From Uranotaenia lowii (lineage: Eukaryota > Arthropoda > Insecta > Diptera > Culicidae), in the NCBI RefSeq assembly GCF_029784155.1, contig NW_026598467.1, positions 1 to 64,000 on the forward strand: 64,000 nucleotides of DNA, given 5' to 3'. Below the pieces are notes generated by a model. That model was not told where the DNA came from. It worked only from the letters and a program-made list of their open reading frames with translations, and searched no databases. The position numbers and the translations under genes are program-made. This document shows, piece by piece, positions 23,713-34,306 of this stretch (the first letter of the stretch is position 1; every line of letters begins with the position of its first letter).

Positions 23713-24324
23713 CAAAACGATTTTATGTTTGCTTTAAAAAATATCTAAAATTCAATTTGGTTAAACACTTTTTAAAAACTGTTAAAGCTCCCGTATTTAA
23801 CAAAAAGGAATAAAAAAAATAAATAGAAATTCTATTGCTTTTTTCGCAGAAGTTGAAAATACTCGCTGTTTTGAAGAAAGTTGATAATTAGTTTCAACCT
23901 TTTTTTTGAATTGACAAGATTTTGCCGAAAACCGCAGAGACTTTTCCATGAATTTTAACTATTTTAAACAAAAATTAAAGATGATAGAAAAAAAATTAAT
24001 TGGATATTTGAATTCAGGGCACTCGAATCAAACAAAATAAATCTCTCAATTTTAGTCACTTTGGAAAAAAGTGAATTTTGTGGCCTTGTGTAATTTATCA
24101 AAACCCTTTTAAATGTGAAGTTTAGCATTGAGAAAAACAGGAAAAAAATATTCAAATCTTAAATTGGTTTCTTGAAGAATTTTTCTTTTAATATAAATTT
24201 TGTAATAACACTTTTCAACGATTTTTTTACTGACAAAAAAAAATAATAAAGTTATGGAAACTAGGCTTTAGTATTTTTCTTGTCCATTCTTTTGACTATT
24301 GTGAGTATTGAACACCTATCATAT

Positions 24325-24519
24325 TTTTTTTTTTGTTTCGATTATAGTCGTTTTACCATCTTTATGGCATTCGCGACTTTATCAACGTTACAGTTGGCGG
24401 ATCGTTATTGAGAAACTATCCGGTACAACTGTGTTCGATGTTTACTCTTGGGCTCGAACTCGCGGACATCGGTTCAGGAGACAACAGACTTGCCAACTGA
24501 GCTATATCACAAGCCCATT
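24325..24519 (-). repeat. tRNA-derived SINE, copy 2, with 13 bp target duplication
   Basis: The head has A box TAGCTCAGTTGG and B box GAGTTCGAGCCC on the minus strand, the same body as copy 1, and an A-rich tail (minus strand) at 24325-24335. ACACCTATCATAT flanks both sides exactly (24312-24324 and 24520-24532), proving insertion by target-primed reverse transcription. Confidence 0.87.
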
Positions 24520-24532
24520 ACACCTATCATAT

Positions 24533-25009
24533 GGCTTATAACTTGTTGTTGTGTAAAATTTCTATACGATGCATGAATTTTGAAGTTAAAATAGTTGGTT
24601 TCGAATTCTGAACTTATTTTGTACCATTTTTTATAAAACCCCATTTAGAAGGAAAGATTTTTGTGTGTCAAAGTTTGAGTTTTAATACAAAAGGTTTATT
24701 GAGTTGCAACTTACAATAAAAATAAGTTTAAATTTTTAAAGGTCATATAATGTCGTTGAATGAAATGTCTTTGGCCTAGAGTGATTTAGAAAAAAAAATC
24801 CGCCGGAGGCGAGCTACATTTCTAACGTGTTTGTTTAAAATTATTTTTTAACACCTTTTGGGATCAAAACATTTCCGGTTACTATAGTAAATTCATTTCT
24901 TGATCTGAAAAATGGAAAAAAAATCTCCATGGGTGGGGGACATATACTCAAACTTTCATGCATTGTTTCCAACTTGAACAATTTCTAAAAAGTTCGCATA
25001 CGGGTTCGC
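24533..25009. other. AT-rich intron, nothing assigned
   Basis: No frame, element end or repeat recognised. Confidence 0.35.
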
Positions 25010-25365
25010 GGGTGGATAAAAATCAATAATTTAAAAAAAATTAAAAAAAATCCGATTTTTTTTTTTGTTAAAATCGATTTTTTTTTATTTGAATCAGATT
25101 TGTTTCATTTAAAAAGAATATTTTCTATAAATTGCATTTGAGGGAAATATTTTAGCATTCGAAGGTTTTTCCATCATGTGATAAAGCTGAGTAATTTGAC
25201 TCAGCTTTACAAAGGCTGTACAAATGTAACATTCATGATCCATGATTTCCATGATCGATTCGATTTTGAATCTAACGACTCGAAACGATTGACGATTGTC
25301 TTCGAAATTTTTGTTAAATTCCTTCGTTAGCTTACTCCTTTGTAATGGGTGTTTTCCACTGTCCC
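25010..25365 (+). repeat. Dispersed repeat of about 355 bp with an AAAGCTGAG...CTCAGCTTT hairpin, copy 1
   Basis: It begins GGGTGGATAAAAATCAAT and ends GTTTTCCACTGTCC. Segments in order match the minus-strand copy at 55428-55780, including GCATTTGAGGGAAATATTTT and the central AAAGCTGAGTAATTTGACTCAGCTTT-type palindrome near 25186-25211. No coding capacity. Confidence 0.75.
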
Positions 25366-27294
25366 ATGACGGGAAACAAAGATACAGCTATTCCCGTAAA
25401 AAAGGGAAATTTAAAATTCCTTCACTAAATTTGTTGTATCTTTGATAATTTTTATTGAAAAATCTCGAAATTTAGTACAAAGATGTAAAAATGTTTGATC
25501 TAATACCAGGCCAAGTTTCGTCAAAATCAATGAACGTGATCAAAAATGGTGCCGGGTAGAAAATGAGGTTCATTATCGCCCAGCAGACGATTTCATTCTT
25601 TTTTTGACGGATGTTTGTATGGAAGACGTCGTAATTCATGTGTTTTTTTTTCTCAAAATCAAAATTTATTATAAAATTCGTTGTAAAATTATAAAAGCTT
25701 CATTTATGCTTCGTTTCGGGAGAGAAAATTTCCCAATAGAGTTCAAAATAAGAAGAACAGAGTTTCAGAAATGACCTGCTAATTATACCGATCAACAAAT
25801 TTGATACACAATTAAAGCGGGTATTCTATTCGCTCTTGTGTTTAAATACCAGCTCTGCTGGAGCAAATTCTATTTCTAAACAAAGCAGGAATTAAGTTCC
25901 TTTCAATTTACTACATACTTTTGTTATATATCTGCATGATCGAACTAATTGACTTACACCGATAACGATAAGATCGAATAATCTCTTATCTCCTCTTATC
26001 ATGGTCATCCACGAAGTGAGAATCTTCTATTGTATAAAATGAAAAATAAACGTAGAGCAAGTCTTTTTTGATGCTGGGAAGCCATCGTGTAAGCAAGTGT
26101 TTTTTTTTATTAAAAAGGAAGATCTTTATTAACTTTGTGATAAGTTTTGATTTTGTGAAAGAATAAACGAAGAACACATGGATTACGTAGAATATTTTGT
26201 AGACCGTTAGTTGGATAATTGAACTAGATTGTGTGAAACTTTCATGAAAAAATATCAACCGAGAGAGAAAAGGCAGCTTGTCAAATCTGGTAATGGATGC
26301 GCAGCTTCACACGATTTCATTCTTTTTTTAACTTAAAAACCAAGCTCCAAGCCAATTTCCAACATTCGTAGCTGTTGTTCCTGTTATTTTGTTTTTTTTT
26401 TTTTTCAGAAACGATTCATCATAATGAAAAAAAGCAGATCATACTTCAAAATATAATTATAATGAAATTTTTATATCTGAAAGTTTGGTCGGTGTTTTGA
26501 TTAAAATCTTTTAGCTTAGCTTAGTTTAGCTAGACTAACTGCTCACATCCACCTAAATTTGTAAAACCCGAAATGCATGGCCATAGAAAACGAAAATAAT
26601 CAACATTGCCAATGGTCGCTACTCCGTGATTGACCGAGGCCATCAATTTTGTTTAGAGATCAAAAGAATGGTAATTGGGATTAGCAGTTCATTCACACTG
26701 AACAAAATTCTCTCTTTTAACATCAATAACGGCGACAGCCACGTCCTACTACTCAATGGATAGATTAAAAAAAGAGGAAGTAATGAAAGATCTATTTTGT
26801 GCTTTAGAACCGAGGTTATCTCTGCATCCTGACTGAATAATTTTGGTTAGGAGTGGGGTAAAACGAATTGATAGGGTGACACTTTTGACTGGTGTTACGA
26901 TGAACTATAAACAACTATTCTTATTAGTTCCTATTTAAAACTTTCAGTTCATGTAGATGTTAAGTTCAATGACGACAAAAAATTTACTACTTTCGCCTAG
27001 AACTTATTTTTATGAACATTCCTAGTATCTGTCCCTAGCGAAAATTAAAAAAAAAAATCGAAATATCCAATGACATACATCCAGTTGAATCTATCTGCGA
27101 CAACTTAAGCGATGATGAATGAAAATTGATAAAAAATTGGTAAATAATTAAATGTGAATAATATGAAAGAAATTATATTGGCAAAACCATCCCTCAAAAA
27201 AGTGGTTAAGATAATTTCTATCATCTTTAAATGATGAATGGGTAGAATTGAATGAAAATTTTGGTGGCTCCTGTGATTAAAACTCGCGGAAAGA
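25366..27294. other. Unassigned intron sequence
   Basis: Ordinary AT-rich sequence; a 90-codon minus-strand frame at 25986-26258 has no domain. No element recognised. Confidence 0.35.
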
Positions 27295-28253
27295 ACAGCT
27301 CGTGTATGATAAAATCTTGCGCATTCATCACGAGAACAAGAATCTCTCGCATCGTTCCATAGCTAAAACCTTGGAAATCGTGAATTCCACGGTGTCGCAA
27401 GTGATTAAGCGGTTTGAGGAACGATTGTCTACCGAGCCCAGAAGTGAAGGAAAAAGTATTCCGTACAGCACCAAAAACCACAACCGCGTAGTTGGGGCCT
27501 TCAACCGAAACCCGAACGGGATGTGGCTAAGAAGCTGCACTTTAGCCGAAGTTTTGTCCAGAAGGCCAAAACTAAGGCTGGGCTTAGGACGTTCAAGATA
27601 CAAAAGGCCCATAATCGCGAAGAGAAGCAGAACAAGTTCGCCAAAATCCGTGTCGTGAAGTTGTACCTCAACATGCTGCCGAAAGTTGAATGCTGCATCA
27701 TGGACGACACATATGTGCAAGGCCGACTTCAAACAGATCCCCGGCAACTTGTTTTTCCGGAGCATTTCCACACTCAGAAGATGTCCAAATTTGCGAATAA
27801 ATTCCTGGTTTGGCAAGCTATCTGGGGAAGCGGAGTGCACCTTTCGTGACCCAGGACACGATGAAAGGACAGGTGTACATGAAAGGGTGTCTCCAAAAGC
27901 GGCTGTTTCCTCTCCTTAAGGTCCACAACGTCCCGACAATCTCTGACCTGATTTGGCCTCATGCTGGCTCAACTGGTATGCGGACAATAAGATCAATTTC
28001 GTGCCGAAAATGTTCAACCCTCCCAACACTCCGGAGCTCCGCCCCATCGGGAAGTACTGGGTGATTATGAAGCAGCACTTTCTTAAACGACCTGGTAGTA
28101 AAGACAGTCAAGGAACTGAAGAAAGCATGGGTGCATATGCAAAAACGGTTGATTCACGAGTAACATGGTAAAATGAAGTTTAATAGTTATTTTTCAATCT
28201 CTGAAAATTTGACGGCAATTTTGTGTATGGCAACTTCATCGTGGACACTCTTT
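27295..28253 (+). pseudogene. Dead Tc1/mariner transposase, DD37E-type
   Basis: The N-terminal HTH (about 27302-27480) reads NKNLSHRSIAKTLEIVNSTV. After a frame shift come KKLHFSRSFVQKAKTKAGLR and the first catalytic block CCIMDDTYV at about 27695. Next comes MSKFANKFLVWQAIWGSG, then after further frame shifts GQVYMKGCLQKRLFPLLK and a DLAS block carrying the second Asp (about 27950). The last block is WYADNKINFVPK with NPPNTPELRPIGKYW. The third catalytic residue, Glu in LRPIEKYW, is Gly here. The C-terminus ends KELKKAWVHMQKRLIHE then a stop at about 28158. The right end (minus strand) AGAGTGTCCACGATGAAGTT near 28252 looks like a TIR. No left TIR found. Confidence 0.85.
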
Positions 28254-28999
28254 AACGTTAAAAGACTGGAAATCGAAGAAATGAAGAATATTATGTACCA
28301 ACCGGTTGAACACAAAAAATGACTAGAACGTTTTTATAAATCGTAGAAAGGCTCCAAAAATTGTTTTTTTAGCTAAATGTTAGTAAAATGACACCAGTTT
28401 TGGAAAAAAGAATATTGGCCACTATGATCAATTTAATGAAACTGAAAATTGTAGTAATAATCTAGTATTTTTAATTTCAATCTCTGTCCAGAACGGTCCA
28501 GAAGATCCAAAATTGATTTTCGCTAATCTGACGTACAGAAGAAATTATACCAAGAAACGAAGATACCCGGGTAATTAGGTTCCTTCTATCTCTAACGGAA
28601 CTTGCCATCAACAACTGATAGCACATCGACCGAGGCGGGTTGGAATGCAGATTGGAATCCCTTCTTTATTTTTCGAAATCTGAACGCAAACAACGTTTGT
28701 AGGTAGGTACATAAATAATAAACTTGCGAAATCCTACGTCAACAGGTTGCTGGTGAAAACAGTGTCAAGATAAGCCAGCAATCTGGATTCCAGTTTCAAA
28801 TGGTCGAAGGTGGGAAATTTGAATTTTAACTCTTTAAAGTACTCTTTGTCGCCTTGATTTGCTTTTTTTTTGGAATATTTTGCTATGAGAAAAAAGTAAT
28901 TTAAATTTGTTGTAGCTCCACTTTCAGTCGCGTTGGTGAAGGCCCCTCTTCTCAAGTGGTGCGCAGAAATTGATAAAACGAAAGAGGCGAGTCACATTG
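28254..28999. other. AT-rich intron, nothing assigned
   Basis: A 73-codon minus-strand frame (28734-28955) has no recognisable domain. No element found. Confidence 0.35.
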
Positions 29000-30500
29000 C
29001 CCGGCCGAATAAACAATTTTCACATTCCATTCTTATCAGTGAGGTACTTAAGTAAGCCTAACCCTCTCCCTTCATACCAACTTCTTGCCGCTTGACCCCG
29101 AAACTTCAAATCGTATAGATAGAGATATATGTACGTACGTAAACAGAGACACCCGGCATTATCTGTGACTCGATTCCTTCAGAGATAAAGAGGGGAGGGT
29201 GGTTAAACCAATGCACCTCGCTCATTGAGGTTCAAATCTCGGTCAACATTCTTCGGTGTTGTTTTTTTTTTGCGTTTTCGGGATACGCACTTATTTAGTC
29301 TTAAGAAGCCTTGTCTTAGCCTTCTTCGTGTTTGCAATTTTTGCAACATCTAATTTGTTTTGAAGGATCAAGTAGGGATTTGTAATCGATCTTCAAAAGG
29401 ATTTCCTGTGTATTATTAAATTTAGTAATTTTTCTAAATAAGTTTTTGTTTAGAGTTTCTAAATAAGTTTATGTTTAGAGTTTTGAGTTCTCAATATTTC
29501 AACGTCATTGCCACAAGATGTGAACGCCAGCGACGATGATTCGATTTGCGTTTGACAGATGCCTGACCAAACACCAGAAATTGTGCATTTTTTTTTTTTG
29601 GTGATTGGCCGTGACAGAAGACTGTGACAAGTAACCCTCGTTGTCCATCTGGCTCAGATGGTACACTGGTTAATCTGGCGGATGAACAGTTGTTGTGAGT
29701 TCGATTCTCACCAATGGCATTTTTTTAGTTTCTTTTTTCTGGGATGAATTATTCCAACAGGATTAAAATTTCATTAAATGTTTTTCTTGTTGAATGTTTG
29801 TATGTAGTGTTCCTGCATCATTTTGCCTGAGAGCTCGAGGCTTAGTGCCAGTGACGGGAAAGCAATCATATCATCTTTTGCGCGATGCACATTACAGCGC
29901 ATTTTCGGCACATAGTTAGCTCGGATCGGCATTTAAAGTTTTCAACATTTTCTTTGGGTGTACGAAGTACGAATATACACTATTTGTGGAGTTGACCGAA
30001 TACTGATTCCATCTAAGCTATCTCCAACCTTTGACATTTCAGAACGGCACTCAGTAGAAAGTAAAGGGTCAATCAAACATGAACGGTCGTGTGAATTTTT
30101 CGCGCCATTGTAATGGTGATTTATCGGCGATTTTTCCCCTCGAGCGGGGGCGTTTTACCTCCTTCATTTTACTGTTGAACACCCTATCCCGGGACCGTTA
30201 CTTGCTGGTGCTGGTACTGGAATTTGCTGCATTTTGAAATGCAAAAAAAAACGAGAGACGAAACTGGTGATGGCACTGTGGATGCAAAATTGTGGCAATC
30301 ATACCGAGGAGGTAGTCAGCAGCAATCATCTTGGGTCGTCGAGAGAGGGTAGGGAGCAGATGCTATGCGGTTGCATATTTCATTGCTCGTTTCGTTAATG
30401 CTATCGTTTTGCGCCCGACCGACCGAGAGAATGCAAAATGCAGTGGAATGCAGCATCTACCAACCTACAACCTATGTATATGTCTGTAAGTGTTTCGATA
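29000..30500. other. Less AT-rich island with a tRNA-like insertion
   Basis: It is mostly unique-looking sequence, least AT-rich at about 29820-30480, with no extended open frame. Apart from the tRNA-like segment at 29643-29716 and a T-run following it, none of the window's repeat families are seen. A regulatory role is possible but unsupported. Confidence 0.3.
29643..29716 (+). repeat. tRNA-like sequence (pseudo-tRNA or SINE head)
   Basis: It is 74 bp long with A box TGGCTCAGATGG, a perfect T arm (GTGAG-TTCGATT-CTCAC) and a D-arm-like start. The acceptor stem pairs poorly (GTCCAT against ATGGCA) and the anticodon stem is bulged. A T run follows at 29721. A decayed tRNA or SINE is more likely than an active tRNA. 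Confidence 0.45.
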
Positions 30501-30889
30501 TGCGGTTTAGTCGAATACTGCGTTGTTGATTTACCTGAAGTTAAGAGTTTTCCAAAATTCTGTTATTTCGCGTAGGAACTCCAAAACCAATTTTACGGTA
30601 ATGACATTGTAACTTCGGATTCATGACAATTGTTTTTCACTGTTCCTATTGGATTGTAACGTGAATGAAAATAACTTATGTGGGAAACCATAAAAAAACT
30701 GAACTTTAAAAGTGAACTGAACCAGTGAGTAGCTCCGAATGAGAGATTCAGTTTATGTTTGATTTTTAAAAAGTTCAATTTGCCTCAAAAGAAACTGTCC
30801 AAATTTAAAAAATACTGCGAGGCAACGCGAATAAGAAAGGTCGTATTGAGATATATTTGAATACATTTAATTGTCGAAATTCGCAAAAA

Positions 30890-31147
30890 CTTAATGGTTT
30901 GGAGGCATTTTCGTAACAACCGGCTGAATCAACCAAAAATTTTACGCCAAAGAGCGCCTCCAAAGATGGCTTCTGCCCATCCACACGAGTTCCGGGATGT
31001 TTCGACCAAATATCTCCATATACAACTGGCACGGCAAAAGGCCCTGGAGTCCAGTGGTATGCACCCAACAACGTCCAATCCGTGCCTAAGGATAAAAAAA
31101 AATCCGCGCAACACTCCAAAGCCTCGCCCGATCGAACAAATTAAAGC
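30890..31147 (+). pseudogene. Mariner-type transposase fragment, frame-broken
   Basis: In one frame 30911-31040 reads VTTG*INQKFYAKERLQRWLLP, and 31050-31090 reads WYAPNNVQSVPKDK. After a shift in an A run, NPRNTPKPRPIEQIKA follows (to 31147). These are the segments around the second and third catalytic positions of mariner transposases. The Glu of RPIE is kept, but stops and shifts kill the gene. It differs enough from the relic at 27.3 kb to be a separate insertion. Confidence 0.7.
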
Positions 31148-31254
31148 GTGAATTTACTTTTTTTCGCTGAGGTTTTAAAAACTTTTGCGTTACTCATCCT
31201 CAAGAAGACAAAAAAAGTCGTAAGAAGCGAGCAGCAATTCAAGACGAACTGGTG

Positions 31255-31800
31255 TGTTGCTGACCCAATAACTCGAGAACTGATCATGCAAATGGAACCA
31301 AATTTAGCATGAAAGTAAATATGGGTACTGAAATTGGTTCTATGATGGTTTAGTACTCCTACCTCTTTTAAATGGGAGATAGAGTTTCTATTAGAGTTTA
31401 AGACGCCTCTATATTTTAAGTTCGTGAAAAGCAAGGAGATAGGGGGGGTTTTCATACATTTTTTTTGCGGAACTTGAGAACTGATCAAGCAAAGAAACCA
31501 AATTTGGCATGATAGGGTATTTGGATACGAGAAGAAATGTTTCCATGATTATTTATACCCTTCCAGACATTCTCGTGAGGAGATAGAAAGAAAGAAGGGC
31601 TTTCAAACAATTTAGCATATTTCGAGAAATAATAGAGCAAATAGAAGGAAATTTTGCATTGGAGGGATTTGTACTCGAGAAAAGTTTTATGCCTCCCCCT
31701 TCCTTCCAATGGGAAGGGTGGAGGGGCAATTACATATTTTTTTTATTGAATATGTCGAGAAATTATTAAGCAAATGGATTAAAATATGGTGGGAGAGAAT
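31255..31800 (+). repeat. Tandem array of the AACTCGAGAACTGATC family, four units
   Basis: Unit starts with the AACTCGAGAACTGATCATGC type of motif lie at about 31267, 31468, 31620 and 31750, each followed by AAATGGAACCAAATTTGGCA-like sequence. Unit spacing falls from about 200 to 130 bp and divergence rises to the right. Confidence 0.65.
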
Positions 31801-31867
31801 ATTCGGGATAGTTTTTATTTGCATTATTTGAAAACTTAACTAGCAATTTGGTATGGGAAGAAGATTC

Positions 31868-32345
31868 ATTGAAAAACAATAAATTAAATTGACATCACTG
31901 CTGGGTGCCTAGCAAGGTATTGCATGACTGCTTTTCATGCAATACGTAGCGAGGCACCATCAGTGATGTCAATTGAATTGATTGTTTTTCAATGCCAAAA
32001 GACTTACCACTGTTAAACAGCTACTACCTTTTTGCTTAATAAGATACGAAGTTACAGTCTTCTACAAAATTGTTCAGAGAAAAATTTTCTTTAGAGAATC
32101 AATAAATTGGCACAAATACCATTAGCAGGCTCGCCTCCACAGAAGAAAAAAAAATTATGTTGATTTTTCAGCAAAAAATATTTAAGTTTTCCATACAAAC
32201 CTAAAAGATAAAATTTACTCATGTAAACTTTACTTAAAAATTCTGCAAAAATTCATAGAGCGTTTTGAACCAAAACGAAGCTTAAGACCCCAGAATTTGA
32301 GAAATTAAAAAATTGCCCCAATCCGACTCAGTCTATTGCATTGTA
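31868..32345 (+). repeat. Dispersed repeat with a 125 bp palindrome, copy 1
   Basis: 31868-31992 is a nearly perfect hairpin from CATTGAAAAACAATAAATTA to GATTGTTTTTCAATG with GACATCACTGCT/AGTGATGTC inside. The body to its right (ACGAAGTTACAGTC, TGATTTTTCAGC, TTTACTCATGTAAACTTTAC, GACTCAGTC) recurs in inverted orientation at 42110-42577. Confidence 0.7.
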
Positions 32346-33359
32346 AATTTTCTGATTTATATAACCTCGGCAAAAACATTCTATGAAATTATTGATACCT
32401 CTAGCAAGCAAAGCCTGTCATTATTATTAATTTGGATTAAGATTTTCATTTTGAAATGGTTAAAACTTTTTTCATGAAAATGTAGATTTTCCTCATGTTA
32501 GCAAAAAATGAAGCTTAAGAATAGGCAAAACAATTAGGTAATACTGGTAATAACAGATAAACTTCATATCAAGTGTATTTGAATTTCCTGGATGATTTAA
32601 TATGCAAAAAGGTAGGCCATGATTCGTTGGCAACGGACGCGTTTTATATTCACTCCGTCGGTGAAAATTTTATTTTTCAATTGATTCAAAACGTGAAAAC
32701 AATTGAAATACCGTACTTCCAAATGTGTCAATCGTTGAAAGTAGGTACCAATCTCCCTTGACGAAGAAGAAAATTTGTGCATCGTTTTCCATGGACGCTG
32801 TGCAGAACTGGAGTTCGTCAAGAGCTGATTGGAATGTTGAATTGATTAGCGAATTTAAGGACCCAAACATAATTTGGTAAGCTCGTTCCATAGCAATTTT
32901 CAATCGTGAATTGAAAATAAATAATAGTTTCTGGAATTTTCTCATGGAAATCTGCACATTTTAATTATATTTGAGATCCCAGATCTATTTCAAAGAATAG
33001 ATAGCTGAATAAAGGTTATACGTTCCGGCTCATTGTTTTTTTTTCTCCAAAACGTAGTTCCTTCAATTAATTTTGAATTGTTTTCACAAATACTTTACGT
33101 AAGTGACAATATGTAAGACATTTAAGTGTTTTAAAAGTTTTTTTTTTCTATTTATGGTGACTGGAAACTTTCTGTTTATTTTAAGTTTGAGTATTAACTT
33201 CTTTGTGACCCAAGTGCGAGTGTGTGAAACATTTTCGGAGTGCTACGATTGGAAGAAAATCGGCGATAGTAGGGTAAACGCTTCTTAGCGAATATATTAG
33301 TAAGGTTGAAGTGATGAAGTGGACTTCCGAACAAATTTGTGTTCGTAAGTACAAAAGTA
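32346..33359. other. AT-rich intron, nothing assigned
   Basis: Short frames only (62-95 codons), without domains. Confidence 0.35.
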
Positions 33360-34306
33360 CACTGAGGTTTTTTTTTACGCGGTTTTTTTTACACGGTTTT
33401 TTTACGCGGCTTTTTTTACGCGGATTTTCGAATTAACGCGGTTTTTTTTTACGCGGATTTTCGAATTAACACGGTTTTTTTACGCGGATTTTCGAATTAA
33501 CGCGGTTTTTGAGAGAATATATTCTAAGACTTTTTCAAAGGAAAACACTTAGAATCTTTTTGTAGTTGGGAAAATCTTAGCTCTGAGACTAAGAACGTGA
33601 TACATGAGATCTGAGACCTGAGACTTGAGACCTGAGACCTGAGACCTGAGACATGAGACCTGAGATTTGAGACCTGAAATATGAGACTCGAGATCTGAGA
33701 CAGGAGACATGAGACATGAGACTCGAAACTTGAGCCATGAGACCTGAGACATGAGACATGAGACATAAGACCTAAGACATGAGACCTGAGACATGAGACC
33801 TGAGACATGAGACATGAGACCTAAGACATGAGACCTGAGACATGAGTCATGAGACATGAGACATGAGACATGAGACATGGGACCTGAGACATAAGACATG
33901 AGACCTGAGACATGGAATATGAGACTTGAGACATGAGACATGAGACGATCTGAATTCCACACTGTCAAATAAGCCTCACTATACTCTACTATTCTATTAA
34001 TCTAATTGATTTTGTTTTTTATCATAAAAATAAACTATCATTGTACGTAAATTTTTAAATAATCATGGTTCTTACGCGTTTTTTTAGTAACGTGCTTTTT
34101 TGCGTGATTTTTTTAATTAAAATGGATTTTTACGTGGATTTTCGAATTTTGGGTTTTTTACGTGGATTTTCGAATTAACGAGATTTTTTTACGCGGATTT
34201 TCGAATTAACGCGGTTTTTTTTACGCGGATTTTCGAATTAACGCGGTTTTTTTTACGTGGATTTTTTTTACGCGGGACGAAATACCGCGTAAAAAAAACC
34301 TCAGTG
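33360..34306 (+). mobile_element. 947 bp TA-flanked TIR element carrying ACGCGG repeats and a GAGACC/T satellite, copy 1
   Basis: The ends are CACTGAGG-T(8-9)-ACGCGGT inverted repeats with TA on both sides (33358-33359, 34307-34308). Inside each end lie direct repeats of about 31 bp, GCGGATTTTCGAATTAACGC plus a T run. A unique segment of about 80 bp follows (33507-33590). The core (33590-33950) is a tandem of GAGAC(C/A)TGAGACATGA hexamer pairs. The long minus-strand frame over the core is repeat-generated. No transposase. Confidence 0.85.

Noticed and set aside
29643..29716. Functional tRNA gene
   Set aside because: The T arm is perfect, but the acceptor and anticodon stems do not pair properly, so it is listed as tRNA-like only.
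33549..33968. 139-codon minus-strand frame with SHVSGLRSQV-like repeats
   Set aside because: It is the translation of a GAGACC/T satellite; the same happens at 62195-62461 and 62609-62881. No protein is implied.
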